Shown here in pieces: positions 35,694 through 45,037 of a stretch of 64,000 bases of DNA. The DNA is from Sinobacterium caligoides (lineage in GTDB: Bacteria; Pseudomonadota; Gammaproteobacteria; Pseudomonadales; Sinobacteriaceae). The position numbers and the translations under genes were made by a program. How positions within the stretch are numbered: the first letter of the stretch is position 1; each line of letters begins with the position of its first letter. Location of the stretch: positions 434,001 through 498,000 of the forward strand of contig NZ_RKHR01000003.1 in the NCBI RefSeq assembly GCF_003752585.1. The letters are read 5' to 3'. The notes beneath the pieces are model-generated. The model was given only the letters and a program-made list of their open reading frames with translations. It had not been told where the DNA came from and searched no databases.

Positions 35694-37010
35694 CTACTTG
35701 CGTCGTTTTAACACAATAGAGCTTAACGCCACCAATGCTAGAAGCATGGGGTAGAAGCTGAATTCAACAACAGCTAATGGGGAGAGTGTAAAGATAGACC
35801 CCAGTAATAATGCTTGTGCGCCCCAGGGGATGAGCCCCTGCACAATACAACTAAAAATATCCAATAGGCTCGCGGCGCGCTTAGGGCTCACCTGTGCATT
35901 CGCCGCCATATCCTTAGCGACATTGCCCGTCACAATAATCGCTACTGTATTGTTAGCCGTGCACAAGTTGGTTAACGATACGCTGCTGGCAATACCTAGC
36001 TCAGCCGTGCGCTGATCATCTTTTCCACCACCGCTAAGACGGGCAATAATTGACGTCACGCTAGCTTCGATAAATGCCAAGCCACCTTGCTTTTCCATCA
36101 ACGCGCCTAAGCCACCAATTAACAGCGACAGCAAGAAAATCTCTTGCATGCTGGTAAAGCCTGCGTAAATATCGCTGACGAAGCTAGCCAAACTATAATC
36201 ATCGATTGTCGACATACCGACACCACCGGCCAGCAGTAGGCCTAACGCTAATACAATAAAGACATTCACACCGTAAACGGCAAGCGCCAGAATTGTCAGG
36301 TAAGGTAAAACGCTCAGCCAGGCAAAATCAGCTTGCTCCGGGGCAACGGTCTCACCACTCAAAACAAAGAACAAAAGAGCGGCAACCAGCGCTGCCGGAA
36401 TTGCCAAGGAGACGTTCTCCCTGAACTTATCTTTCATCTCACAACCCTGAGTACGAGTCGCGGCAATCGTGGTGTCAGAGATAATTGACAAGTTGTCACC
36501 AAAAGTAGCCCCTGAAAGCACTGCACCAGCCATTAATGGCAACGGGATTCCTGCGCTTTCGGCCACCCCCAAAGCTATTGGCGCCACCGCTCCGATGGTC
36601 CCCATTGACGTCCCCATAGCAGTGGCAATAAAACCCGAAATAATAAAGATACCCGGCAACAAGAACCAAGCAGGAATAATCGACAAGCCAAGCGCAACGG
36701 TAGCATCAACGCCACCGGTCGCCTTAGCCACAGACGAGAACGCGCCAGCTAGCAGGTAGATGAGGCACATAGCAATAATGCTTTTGTCACCCACACCCCC
36801 GATAAAAGACTCAATCGTCTCGTTGAGTTTATCTCGGCTTAATAAGACTGCCAGTACAATCGCCGGCAGAATAGCAATAGGGGCTGGCAATTGGTAAAAG
36901 GCGAAATCAACGCCCTGCATACTCAAATAAGTACCGGTACCGACAAATAGAGCGACGAACAATAGAAATGGCAATAGAGCGATAGCACGCCCCTGACTCG
37001 ATGTCTTCAT
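35694..37010 (-). CDS. NhaC-family Na+/H+ antiporter-like transporter
   Basis: 438 residues, about 11 hydrophobic segments. NhaC features: a GAFSSVAKATGGVDATVALG stretch, ATAMGTSMGTIGAVAPIA, GATFGDNLSIISDTTIAATR and NLCTANNTVAIIVTG. It is predicted to exchange Na+ for protons, although the broader family also carries organic acids. The start is the ATG at 37010 (GGGA 6 bases upstream); two in-frame TTGs lie just before it. An operon with the DsbA-like gene is likely. Confidence 0.88.
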   Translation of the reverse strand: MKTSSQGRAIALLPFLLFVALFVGTGTYLSMQGVDFAFYQLPAPIAILPAIVLAVLLSRDKLNETIESFIGGVGDKSIIAMCLIYLLAGAFSSVAKATGGVDATVALGLSIIPAWFLLPGIFIISGFIATAMGTSMGTIGAVAPIALGVAESAGIPLPLMAGAVLSGATFGDNLSIISDTTIAATRTQGCEMKDKFRENVSLAIPAALVAALLFFVLSGETVAPEQADFAWLSVLPYLTILALAVYGVNVFIVLALGLLLAGGVGMSTIDDYSLASFVSDIYAGFTSMQEIFLLSLLIGGLGALMEKQGGLAFIEASVTSIIARLSGGGKDDQRTAELGIASSVSLTNLCTANNTVAIIVTGNVAKDMAANAQVSPKRAASLLDIFSCIVQGLIPWGAQALLLGSIFTLSPLAVVEFSFYPMLLALVALSSIVLKRRK

Positions 37011-37168
37011 CAAATGTCCCAAAAGTTGAATGCATAATTAGGCGCAGACTATGCCTTAAGTATAGTCACTCAGACCACATCTAAATCAACTTTTACCCGT
37101 TTTGAGTCCTAAGCCAGCATATATTTGACGCCACATCAGCAGCTTCCGTAACAAGGCTGCCAATCAGC

Positions 37169-37639
37169 TTAACGTAAGCCCAGTGGTCGACCGACAGTCA
37201 CAGGCTTCTTTGCATCACGATGTAGCTCCAACAATGCCGCAATACGTTGCTGGGCGGCCGAGTCAAAGGCAGCCGCTCGCGTCACTTGCGGGTCTATACA
37301 CATGACAACTTGCTCTGATGTCGCCCGCACTACGCTATCACCATCAACAAACATATATAACAAGAAATGCATCCGCCGAGAATCCCAATCGAGCAATTGC
37401 GCCCTGATACTCAATGTCGACCCCGCATGCACCTCTCGAAGATAACGTGTGCGCACGTCGAGCGTGAAGATGGTGCGCTGCATTTCATCTCGCCACTGAG
37501 CACCGAGCCCCAGCGCCTCAAATAAGCCTTCTCCCGCTAAGCTAAAGATCAAAGCATAGTAGCCGTCATTGAGGTGCGCGTTGTAGTCAACCCATTGCGG
37601 GTCGATCTCACAGCGATATACTTCTGTTAAGCTCTGCAT
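37169..37639 (-). CDS. Hotdog-fold acyl-CoA thioesterase
   Basis: 156 residues. The 4-hydroxybenzoyl-CoA thioesterase/YbgC-type hotdog motif VDYNAHLNDGYYALIFSLAG carries the Asp and the short active helix. The related betainyl/carnitinyl-CoA thioesterases share this layout. It lies next to, but upstream and outside of, the CoA-pathway operon at 38.2-47 kb, so it could release CoA from trapped intermediates; this is inference. Confidence 0.87.
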   Translation of the reverse strand: MQSLTEVYRCEIDPQWVDYNAHLNDGYYALIFSLAGEGLFEALGLGAQWRDEMQRTIFTLDVRTRYLREVHAGSTLSIRAQLLDWDSRRMHFLLYMFVDGDSVVRATSEQVVMCIDPQVTRAAAFDSAAQQRIAALLELHRDAKKPVTVGRPLGLR

Positions 37640-37966
37640 GATGCTCTCTCTACACGGTAATTCGACGTCAACTTAAGCCGTTATTTTAACGTTCCAGGTC
37701 TCGTGCGTCATCACTTCTTACACAACTTATTATTCCTATTAATAGTAATGATATAGAACAAGCGGACATGGAAAAGTTTCCTTGGCCGTCGCCACTTAGT
37801 TATCAGTTAGAACATCTGTAAAAACAAACAAATAACCGACTAGCGCTATTTTCCACGCAGGTATTTCCCGAAGCTTACAACGCATATTAATAAGTATAAA
37901 AACGAGGTTATTCTTACCCACAATAAGCATATTGTCGGGGCATTAATTTTTACGAGACGGTTTGCC
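37640..37966. other. Intergenic region upstream of the thioesterase
   Basis: 327 bases, AT-rich in parts, without a convincing coding frame. It should hold the thioesterase promoter. I see no repeat or RNA-gene signature. Confidence 0.35.
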
Positions 37967-38110
37967 ATGAAAAGGGTGATCAAACATTTGCTGAGCATTG
38001 CGCTTCCCATTGCCCTGGGAGTAGCAGTTATTTTCACCATCGGCTGCTTCCATCAACCTAGGGACACCGCAAGCGCTAACTACCATAGCGCAAACATTCA
38101 GCAGCCGTAA
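37967..38110 (+). CDS. Possible 47-residue membrane peptide
   Basis: A short frame reads MKRVIKHLLSIALPIALGV and continues hydrophobic to FTIGC, then a polar tail ending QQP. It looks like one membrane helix, or a poor lipobox (TIGC). The upstream GAGACGG is a weak RBS. It is too short to judge by composition and overlaps minus-strand frames with no better claim. It ends 26 bases before a hairpin. Confidence 0.3.
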   Translation: MKRVIKHLLSIALPIALGVAVIFTIGCFHQPRDTASANYHSANIQQP

Positions 38111-38135
38111 AAACAAAGCAGCCCTAACGAACAAG

Positions 38136-38158
38136 AAAAGCCGGCAAAAAACCGGCTC
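38136..38158 (-). terminator. Rho-independent terminator of the steroid-type operon
   Basis: AGCCGG (38139-38144) pairs with CCGGCT (38152-38157); on the minus strand it is followed by TTTTC. It lies about 47 bases after the stop of the last gene at 38205. Confidence 0.7.
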
Positions 38159-38204
38159 ATGTCACAATCACTTTTCTCATGTAGAAAAAATTAATAGCTC
38201 TCTA

Positions 38205-38972
38205 TTAACGAAACTGAGAGAAATCCGGGCTGCGCTTTTCTAAAATAGCCATGACCGCTTCAATATTTTCAGGCGACCCACCCAAACGCACCATCTCTTT
38301 TGCCTCTGCTTTCAATGCCGCTTCGAGCCCTGCCCGATGATCCGCCTTCAGTAACCGCTTAGTCGCGACAAGTGAGTTAATCGGCCACTGCGCCAGCTCC
38401 TTGGCCTTATCTAGAGCACAATCCAGCAACTTATCGTCACTGAAAGTTGCCGTAGCGAGGTCTAGGTCCATCGCACGCTCAGCCCCCATCCACTCCGCGA
38501 GTAACATGATTTCACCAGCTTTACGTGTACCGACAATCTGCGACAGTAAGTAACTGCTGCCAAACTCTGGCACCAAACCTAGATTGGTGAACGGGAACCG
38601 CATACGCAAGCTCTCACCAACATAAACAATATCAGCATGTAGCATTAGTGTCGCACCACCACCAATGCAAATACCCTTAGCCGCACAGACCAAAGGCTTA
38701 TCAAAATTCATCACAGCTTCAGCGCAAGCTTCAAAGGGATGAGGAGCATCACCCTGCTCTTCTGTAAAATCATTAAGATCGGTCCCCGAAGAAAAATCAT
38801 TTCCCGCCCCTGTAACCAATACTGCAGCAACAGCACTATTGTTATTCGCTTCTGTCATCGCATCAGCAAATGCTTGCCACTGCTCACGGCTAAACGCATT
38901 TTTTTTCTTTGGTCGGTTCAGCGTCAGTATTAACACGCCGTCCTGCAATTCTTTAAGTACGGTATCACTCAT
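38205..38972 (-). CDS. Enoyl-CoA isomerase/hydratase family protein (ECI2/PECI-like)
   Basis: 255 residues of the crotonase fold. The oxyanion-hole segment is GNDFSSGTDLNDF. The segment FPFTNLGLVPEFGSSY places a Glu as in peroxisomal delta3,delta2-enoyl-CoA isomerase rather than in the two-Glu hydratases. It would shift a double bond into the 2-position during side-chain beta-oxidation. Last gene of the minus-strand cluster, 57 bases after the nitroreductase; followed by a terminator. Confidence 0.88.
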   Translation of the reverse strand: MSDTVLKELQDGVLILTLNRPKKKNAFSREQWQAFADAMTEANNNSAVAAVLVTGAGNDFSSGTDLNDFTEEQGDAPHPFEACAEAVMNFDKPLVCAAKGICIGGGATLMLHADIVYVGESLRMRFPFTNLGLVPEFGSSYLLSQIVGTRKAGEIMLLAEWMGAERAMDLDLATATFSDDKLLDCALDKAKELAQWPINSLVATKRLLKADHRAGLEAALKAEAKEMVRLGGSPENIEAVMAILEKRSPDFSQFR

Positions 38973-39029
38973 CTGATCGCTTCCTTTATGCCATTTGCAT
39001 GATTTTTATCTTTACTAATGCCTTCTAAC

Positions 39030-39722
39030 TTAACTGTAAAAAGTCGTCGTCTCAAAGAGCGGCGCTCTTTTACGTGACGACTCATTTATCGCGGAGCCCT
39101 GCTGCTCATAACCAAAAGAAATCGCTAGCATGAGCCGCTGACTATCGTCAGTCCCCAGCTGGTTAGCAATCAATTTCGAATATGCACAAAGCTCAGCTTG
39201 TACGACACAACCAATACCGTTAGCTTCCATCGCCAACATCAAGCTCTGTGCATAAATACCAATATCAAGCCCAACCAGGTCATCAAAACCAGGCTCAACA
39301 AAGATAAACACGCAGTGAGGCGCTCCGTAGAGCTGAAAGTTCTCCTCCGCCAGCTGATGACGGCAGTACTTGTTCGAGCCCTTGAAGCCAAAAGCGGCGT
39401 ACAACCGAGCTAACAGCTGTTGCCTTCGCTCGGCATAAATAGAGCTTAAACGCTGCTGACGGAGCTTCTCCGGTGGGTACTGCTGAGTATCACGTACAGC
39501 CTGTAACAACTTGCTACGCACCTCCTGGCAACGCTCACCTGAGACGACATAGCTGCGCCACGGCTGCATATTACCCGCAGAAGGTGACCACTGAGCCAAC
39601 TTAAACAATTTCTCAATAAGCGCCTGATCAATACACTGTGGTTGAAAGTGTCGCACCGATCGACGGCACCTAATCACCTCCTCTACAGAGCTCGACACTG
39701 CTGCAGCCGTTATTACTGTCAT
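39030..39722 (-). CDS. Nitroreductase-family flavoprotein
   Basis: 230 residues. FMN-binding family signatures: EVIRCRRSVRHFQPQ, LAQWSPSAGNMQPWRSYVVS and LDIGIYAQSLMLAMEANGIG. Members reduce quinones, enones or nitro groups. Its ATG overlaps the racemase stop (TAATG), so it is translated with that gene; a role in reducing a ring or side-chain enone is conceivable but not shown. Confidence 0.88.
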   Translation of the reverse strand: MTVITAAAVSSSVEEVIRCRRSVRHFQPQCIDQALIEKLFKLAQWSPSAGNMQPWRSYVVSGERCQEVRSKLLQAVRDTQQYPPEKLRQQRLSSIYAERRQQLLARLYAAFGFKGSNKYCRHQLAEENFQLYGAPHCVFIFVEPGFDDLVGLDIGIYAQSLMLAMEANGIGCVVQAELCAYSKLIANQLGTDDSQRLMLAISFGYEQQGSAINESSRKRAPLFETTTFYS

Positions 39723-40867
39723 TAGCTTACGATACCAGCAGCACGTAACTTACCGATCTGTTCTGCATCCAAGCCCAACCCCTGTAATAACTCATCAGTA
39801 TTTTCCCCCGCTGCAACAGCGGGCCCTTGCACCTCACTAACCGTTCGACTGAATCTAGGAGCTGGTGCAGACTGTTTAATGCCTTCGATATCAATATGGC
39901 TTTGACGAGAAACATTATGCGGGTGACTACTCGCCTCGCTCTGATTAAGTACTGGCGCGAAACAGACATCGGTTCCTTCCATGACCTCGCACCACTGTGC
40001 TTGCGTTTTAGTTTTAAACTTATCCGCTATGCGCTGTTTATACTTCGGCCAACTCGCCTTATCAAATTGCGTCTCAAACCCAGGTTCGCCGAGGTCAACT
40101 TCAAGCAACTTGGCTAGCAAAGCGTAGAATTGCGGCTCAATCGACCCCACCGAAACCCATCGACCATCACTACACTCATAGGTATCGTAATAGTGAGCAC
40201 CACCATCGAGTATATTGTTCTCGCGCTCATTATCCCAGATCCCCATCGCCTGAAAGCCTGCCATCGTAGACATCAAGGAGATAACACCATCGGTAATCGC
40301 AGCGTCTACAACCTGACCTTTGCCACTTCGACTTGCCTCAAGTAGGGCCGCCAGCATCCCGGTGACCAGATACATAGAGCCGCCACCAAAATCTCCCACT
40401 AAGTTCAGCGGCGCAACAGGCCCGGACTCTGCGGTGCCAATCGCATCTAAAGCGCCGGTGATCGCAATATAGTTGATATCATGCCCCGCCGCCTTTGATA
40501 GCGGCCCAGTCTGTCCCCAGCCGGTCATACGACCGTAAACAATCTTCTCATTACGTGCAGCACAAACGTCAGGTCCTAGCCCGAGCTTTTCCATAACCCC
40601 CGGTCGAAAGCCCTCAAAGATTGCGTCGGCCGTCTCCACTAACCGTAAGACAGTCTCAATGCCTTCGGGGTCCTTAAGGTTAACCGCAATTGACTGCCGC
40701 CCACGCGCACAAATATCGGCAGGGTTGGCCCCCATTGACATCATGTTGGCACTGGTGCGATCAATGCGAATCACCTCCGCCCCCATATCCGATAACAACA
40801 TACCGGCAAACGGGCCAGGACCGATGCCCGCCATCTCGATGATACGAAAACCTGAAAGTGGACCCAT
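39722..40867 (-). CDS. Alpha-methylacyl-CoA racemase (AMACR/MCR type)
   Basis: 381-residue class III CoA-transferase fold. It follows M. tuberculosis MCR: N-terminus [20 protein letters not shown], then [18 protein letters not shown] (His129), [15 protein letters not shown] (Asp159), and [17 protein letters not shown] with the family's Glu. MCR uses this His/Asp pair to epimerise 2-methylacyl-CoAs. In sterol side-chain degradation it converts the 25R to the 25S acyl-CoA so that beta-oxidation can proceed. The protein supports a branched (cholestane or bile-acid type) side chain as substrate. Confidence 0.92.
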   Translation of the reverse strand: MGPLSGFRIIEMAGIGPGPFAGMLLSDMGAEVIRIDRTSANMMSMGANPADICARGRQSIAVNLKDPEGIETVLRLVETADAIFEGFRPGVMEKLGLGPDVCAARNEKIVYGRMTGWGQTGPLSKAAGHDINYIAITGALDAIGTAESGPVAPLNLVGDFGGGSMYLVTGMLAALLEASRSGKGQVVDAAITDGVISLMSTMAGFQAMGIWDNERENNILDGGAHYYDTYECSDGRWVSVGSIEPQFYALLAKLLEVDLGEPGFETQFDKASWPKYKQRIADKFKTKTQAQWCEVMEGTDVCFAPVLNQSEASSHPHNVSRQSHIDIEGIKQSAPAPRFSRTVSEVQGPAVAAGENTDELLQGLGLDAEQIGKLRAAGIVS

Positions 40868-40885
40868 AGAATCTACTACCTATAT

Positions 40886-40920
40886 CAATAGCGTCACATC
40901 TCTGCAGACGCTCGCTATTG
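40886..40920 (-). promoter_or_regulatory. Inverted repeat upstream of the racemase gene
   Basis: CAATAGCG (40886-40893) and CGCTATTG (40913-40920) are perfect arms; inner AGCGTC/GACGCT arms can form a competing hairpin. It is 19-53 bases before the start, in the 184-base gap between hydratase and racemase genes, so it could be an internal regulatory site or attenuator. Confidence 0.35.
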
Positions 40921-41051
40921 TTAAAATTAAAGGTGGGGATATCAAATGGCCAATACCTTTGTATAAAAAACTCTTAGCAGTAATTTATACACAAGCATAT
41001 TGACTAATAGCTGCTTGAATCAACGAGCAGCTGTCGCACAAAAGCAACGAA

Positions 41052-41867
41052 TTACTTACCCTTAAAAACTGCAGGGCGCTTTTCTTTAAAAGCCTTCATT
41101 CCTTCTTTTGCATCCTCAGTAGCAAAAACTGGCCAGGCGATCTCATCGGATTTTGCCAAAGCTTCTGCCATCGGCATCGATTCATCGTGGTTCCGCAGCG
41201 ACTGCATCACCGCTTTCACAGCTAGCGGACCATTAGCACAGATCTTCTCAGCAATTTCCATTGTCTTCGCCAAAGCTTGTCCCTTAGCAACGACATGATT
41301 GATCAAACCCCATTCAGCGCATTTCTGTGCCGACACATGCTCGCCGGTTAATAACACTTCCGCCGCCAGCGCATAGGGAATCTGTCGACGCAAACGAATC
41401 GTAGATGCCGACATTGGGTACAAGCCACGCGCCACTTCGGTGACACCGAAAACAGCATCTTCTGCCGCAACTCGAATATCAGTACCCTGTAAAATCTCAG
41501 TACCACCGGCAAGGGCGAAACCTTCAACGGCGATCAAAATCGGCTTATTTGGCACGTCTTCTCGCAGCAATGCCTGCCAATGTAGGTTGGGGACGGACTG
41601 CATCATTGCCTGAATTTCTTCCGCATCCTCACCGCCTTCGGTGCCCGCGCCAAGATCCATACCGGCACAAAAAGTGTCGCCATTAGCGGTCAAAACGGCG
41701 CAGCGAAGGTCGTCACTCTCATCCAACAAACGCCAAGCCTTGTATAAACCGACTAACATAGCCGGGCTAAAAGCATTTTTTTTCTCAGGTCGATTGAGGG
41801 TAACAACGAGTACATTCCCTTTTTTCTCGACAATGCAATTGTCAGTACTGATCGCAAGCTCTGTCAT
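41052..41867 (-). CDS. EchA19-like enoyl-CoA hydratase
   Basis: 271-residue crotonase-fold protein closely resembling mycobacterial EchA19, which hydrates steroid enoyl-CoAs. Landmarks: LNRPEKKNAFSPAM, GDTFCAGMDLGAG, VEGFALAGGTEILQGTDIRV, VTEVARGLYPMSASTIRLRR, and LINHVVAKGQAL. Two acidic residues near GGTEIL and VTEVARGL match the hydratase pair. A FadD19-EchA19 pair also adjoins ltp genes in actinobacterial sterol clusters. Confidence 0.9.
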   Translation of the reverse strand: MTELAISTDNCIVEKKGNVLVVTLNRPEKKNAFSPAMLVGLYKAWRLLDESDDLRCAVLTANGDTFCAGMDLGAGTEGGEDAEEIQAMMQSVPNLHWQALLREDVPNKPILIAVEGFALAGGTEILQGTDIRVAAEDAVFGVTEVARGLYPMSASTIRLRRQIPYALAAEVLLTGEHVSAQKCAEWGLINHVVAKGQALAKTMEIAEKICANGPLAVKAVMQSLRNHDESMPMAEALAKSDEIAWPVFATEDAKEGMKAFKEKRPAVFKGK

Positions 41868-41897
41868 TATTATTCTCCTGCAACGCTATAACATTAA

Positions 41898-41932
41898 GAG
41901 CGAGGGCAACAGCGCCGCCCTTCGCTTTTTTG
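41898..41932. terminator. Hairpin between the CoA-ligase and hydratase genes
   Basis: AGCGA-GGGC and GCCC-TTCGCT form an imperfect stem (one bulge) in the 125-base gap. Runs of T on the plus strand and A on the minus strand flank it. On the minus strand it could act as a partial terminator or stability element inside the operon. Confidence 0.4.
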
Positions 41933-41992
41933 ATTGTTTCTGAGCAAGCCACGCCTGTCTTACCCGTTACAGCTTCGTAAAGCCGTCTTTAT

Positions 41993-43639
41993 TTAGCTGA
42001 CGAGAAAATTTCCGCTCAGTGCGATCTCTTTCGCCTTAGGGTAGGCCGGCTTACCACTCGGCGCACGAGGAATCTCAGCCACAACATGCAGCTCTCGAGG
42101 TAGTTTATAACCAGCGATAAGCTTGCGCGCCTCTTCCTGAACACCTTTCAACGTCACATCAAAGCCTTCACGAATAGAGACAACGGCAGTCACCTTAGAG
42201 CCAAAACGAGGATCTGGTGTATCTACGACTAAAGCATCAAAAATTCCCGGATGAGCCTTTAACGCCTGCTCAACCTCTTCCGGAAATATTTTCTCTCCAC
42301 CTGAGTTAATACAGTTAGAGCCGCGACCAAAAATAGTGATGGTATCGTCGTCCTCTAACGTCGCAGCATCACCTGTCAGCAACCAAATTTTACCCTTACC
42401 CTCAACGTCGATAAATGTCTTCGCCGTTTTCACTGGGTCGCCGTAGTAACCAGCAGGGATATAACCAGAGCGAGCAAAAATACCCTGTTCACCCGGCTTC
42501 GCGTGACGACACTCTTCCGGTGAATCACCCTCGATAATGACATCCATAAACTCCGAACGCTGAACATTGCCTAAACTGGAGTCACCCTCTTTCTTGTTGC
42601 CGTTATCCATGCCCATATTCCCCGACTCAGAGGAACCGAACGCATTCGTGATAAAGACATTGGGGAAGGCTGCTTTAAATTCGTCCTGCTTGGCCGGCGA
42701 GAACACTGCACCACCAGAGCCAATATTAAAAACAGGAGAAAGGTCCCAGCGATCTTCATTGCCCTTTAGAGCGTCGAGTAACGGAATTGCCATCGCGTCA
42801 CCGACAATCTGAATAGAGTTAACCTTCTCTTCTGCCGCTACAGCCCAAATTCCCTCACCATCGAATGAGCGCAGCGGGTTCAAGACAAGCTTATTACCAC
42901 AGAGAATCTGAATACAGGCATACCACCAGGATGCGCCATGCATCAGCGGCGCTAATGGCATACCGATGATCTGATTTTCACCGATACGGCTAGGGATTTC
43001 TTCTGGCTTCTCGATCGGGCCCAGCGGACTAAAGAAACCACCCCCGCCCATAGCTGCATAGAAAACGTTTTTGTGCGGCCACATCACACCTTTCGGCATA
43101 CCCGTGGTGCCTCCGGTATACAGCACAAACATATCGTTATCAGAGCGCTCACCGAAATCGCGCGCCGTAGACTGACCTTGAAGCGCCGACTCATACTCAA
43201 CCGCACCGATAATATCGAAGTCAGCATCACTGCCATCTTCGACAGAAATCAATGTCTTGAGCTTCGATAACTGACCACCGACCTCTGCGATCGCCGAGGA
43301 AAATTCACGGTGATGGATACAGGCCACCATGTCGGAGTTATCGAAAATATAAAGTAACTCCTCATTAACATAGCGGTAGTTAACGTTGACAGGTACAGCC
43401 CGTAGCTTAAAACAGGCCAACATACCTTCGATATACTCGTTACAGTTGTACATATAAAGGCCGACATGATCGCCTACCTTTACGCCCTTCTCTTTCATAC
43501 TGTGGGCCAACTGATTAGCACGCTGATCAAGCTCCGCAAAGGTCGCACGGGCATCGCCACACACCAGGGCTTCACGCTCAGGAACACTATCTACGACCAT
43601 TTCGAACATATCGCCGATATTAAAATGCTTGTCAGCCAT
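41993..43639 (-). CDS. Acyl-CoA synthetase, FadD19-like (steroid side-chain CoA ligase)
   Basis: 548 residues from the ATG at 43639 (AAGGTGGA 7 bases upstream), the same length as M. tuberculosis FadD19. AMP-binding P-loop YTGGTTGMPKGV lies at about 174-185, LTGDAATLEDDDTITIFGRG is the hinge region, and GKPAYPKAK carries the C-terminal catalytic Lys region. N-terminal segments AFKLRAVP-type and NYRYVNEELLYIFDNSDMVA match FadD19, which activates C24-branched or C25-carboxyl sterol side chains. The open frame extends to 43765, but that extension lacks RBS support. A 213-base gap precedes it. Confidence 0.9.
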   Translation of the reverse strand: MADKHFNIGDMFEMVVDSVPEREALVCGDARATFAELDQRANQLAHSMKEKGVKVGDHVGLYMYNCNEYIEGMLACFKLRAVPVNVNYRYVNEELLYIFDNSDMVACIHHREFSSAIAEVGGQLSKLKTLISVEDGSDADFDIIGAVEYESALQGQSTARDFGERSDNDMFVLYTGGTTGMPKGVMWPHKNVFYAAMGGGGFFSPLGPIEKPEEIPSRIGENQIIGMPLAPLMHGASWWYACIQILCGNKLVLNPLRSFDGEGIWAVAAEEKVNSIQIVGDAMAIPLLDALKGNEDRWDLSPVFNIGSGGAVFSPAKQDEFKAAFPNVFITNAFGSSESGNMGMDNGNKKEGDSSLGNVQRSEFMDVIIEGDSPEECRHAKPGEQGIFARSGYIPAGYYGDPVKTAKTFIDVEGKGKIWLLTGDAATLEDDDTITIFGRGSNCINSGGEKIFPEEVEQALKAHPGIFDALVVDTPDPRFGSKVTAVVSIREGFDVTLKGVQEEARKLIAGYKLPRELHVVAEIPRAPSGKPAYPKAKEIALSGNFLVS

Positions 43640-43852
43640 CGTCTGTATCCACCTTTTTATTATGTCTGTTAAATACGCTGTATTTATTGTTTTTGCCACC
43701 CAGCTTACATGCCAAATGGAGAAATTCGTATAAGTCTCGAGACGAGTGTAGCAAACTCGCCCCAAGCGCGATTACCTTTAAAGGGTTAAAAAAGCACTCT
43801 CAATGGTTACCATCCCTATAGGCTTATCGTATTAGACTCAATACGCCAGCAG

Positions 43853-45037
43853 TTACTCTGGCTTCTCTGAGCTTACAATCCACATCGCATAGAACTGAGC
43901 ACCACCACCATAGGCGTGTCCCATAGCCGTTTTGGCATTAGGCACCTGGTGATCACCACACTCGCCACGAACCTGCTGCGCTGCCTCTGCGAAGCGAATC
44001 ATGCCAGAAGCACCGATCGGGTTTGATGACAAGACGCCACCGGATGGGTTCCATGGTGTATCGCCTCCCTCATGTAATGATGTTACACCTTCCATCGTTA
44101 ACTTCCAGCCCTCACCTTCCTCAGCGAAACCGAGGTTTTCAAGCCACATAGGCTCATACCATGAGAACGGCACATAGATTTCAGCGCAGTCGATCTGCTC
44201 ACGAGGGTTGGTGATACCAGCCTGTTTGTAAACGTCAGCCGCGCAATCACGTCCGGCTTGAGGGTTAACCTCTTCACGACCAGCGTACATAGTCGGCTCT
44301 GAGCGCATGGCAGTACCGCGAATCCACGCAGGCTGTTTAGTCGCCTTATCGGCCAGTTCCTCATTAACGATAACCATTGCACAGGCACCATCAGAGGAGG
44401 GGCAAGCCTCGAGAAAGCGCAATGGATCCCACAACATGGGCGACTCGGCAACCTGTTCTTCAGTAATATCAGGTAGCTGTAAGTGTGCTAACGGGTTCTT
44501 CGAGCCATGAATCCGATCCTTTGTCGCAACGCGAATACCGACATCCAATGGCGCACCAGAGCGGCGAATATATTCACGAATAATCGGCGCGAAGTAACCG
44601 CCTGCACCAGCGTTTAGGTGTGGGGAGAATGGCTGCGGGTTGGATAGCGCCCACATTGCATTCGACTCTGATTGTTTTTCAAAAGATACGGTTAACACAC
44701 GGTCGTAGACACCGCTCTCAACATGAGTTGCCGCTACGATAGCCGTCGAACCGCCCACTGAACCTGCGGTATGCACACGCATCATCGGCTTACCGTTACA
44801 GCCAAGAGCGTCCGCCAGATAGAGCTCGGGCATCACGATGCCCTCAAACATATCCGGCGCCTTGCCAATCACTACGGCATCGATGTCATCCCACGTTAGC
44901 TCCGCGTCCGCCAAGGCATTAACCGCCGCCTCACGCACCATGCCTGCAATAGAGACATCACCACGTTTAGTTTGATATTTTGTCTGCCCCACACCGACGA
45001 CGGCAGCGAGGACGCCCGCTTTATTATTATCTGACAT
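43853..45037 (-). CDS. Thiolase-fold lipid-transfer protein (Ltp type, long form)
   Basis: 394 residues from the ATG at 45037 (TAATG overlap with the upstream stop). Same length as mycobacterial Ltp3. The fold is SCP-x thiolase-like (AAVVGVGQTKYQTKRGDVSI, then FLEACPSSDGACAMVI and the C-terminal MGHAYGGGAQFYAMWI). At the position of the thiolase nucleophile (usually CASG) I read HTAGSVGGS, with no Cys, and the C-terminal CxG is also missing. That suggests a retro-aldolase or a partner subunit rather than a classical thiolase. The DUF35 genes upstream fit an Ltp-DUF35 aldolase complex. Confidence 0.85.
   Translation of the reverse strand: MSDNNKAGVLAAVVGVGQTKYQTKRGDVSIAGMVREAAVNALADAELTWDDIDAVVIGKAPDMFEGIVMPELYLADALGCNGKPMMRVHTAGSVGGSTAIVAATHVESGVYDRVLTVSFEKQSESNAMWALSNPQPFSPHLNAGAGGYFAPIIREYIRRSGAPLDVGIRVATKDRIHGSKNPLAHLQLPDITEEQVAESPMLWDPLRFLEACPSSDGACAMVIVNEELADKATKQPAWIRGTAMRSEPTMYAGREEVNPQAGRDCAADVYKQAGITNPREQIDCAEIYVPFSWYEPMWLENLGFAEEGEGWKLTMEGVTSLHEGGDTPWNPSGGVLSSNPIGASGMIRFAEAAQQVRGECGDHQVPNAKTAMGHAYGGGAQFYAMWIVSSEKPE

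Noticed and set aside
37846-38134. Two minus-strand frames of about 64 residues
   Set aside because: Overlap each other and have no RBS, no family match and no operon logic.
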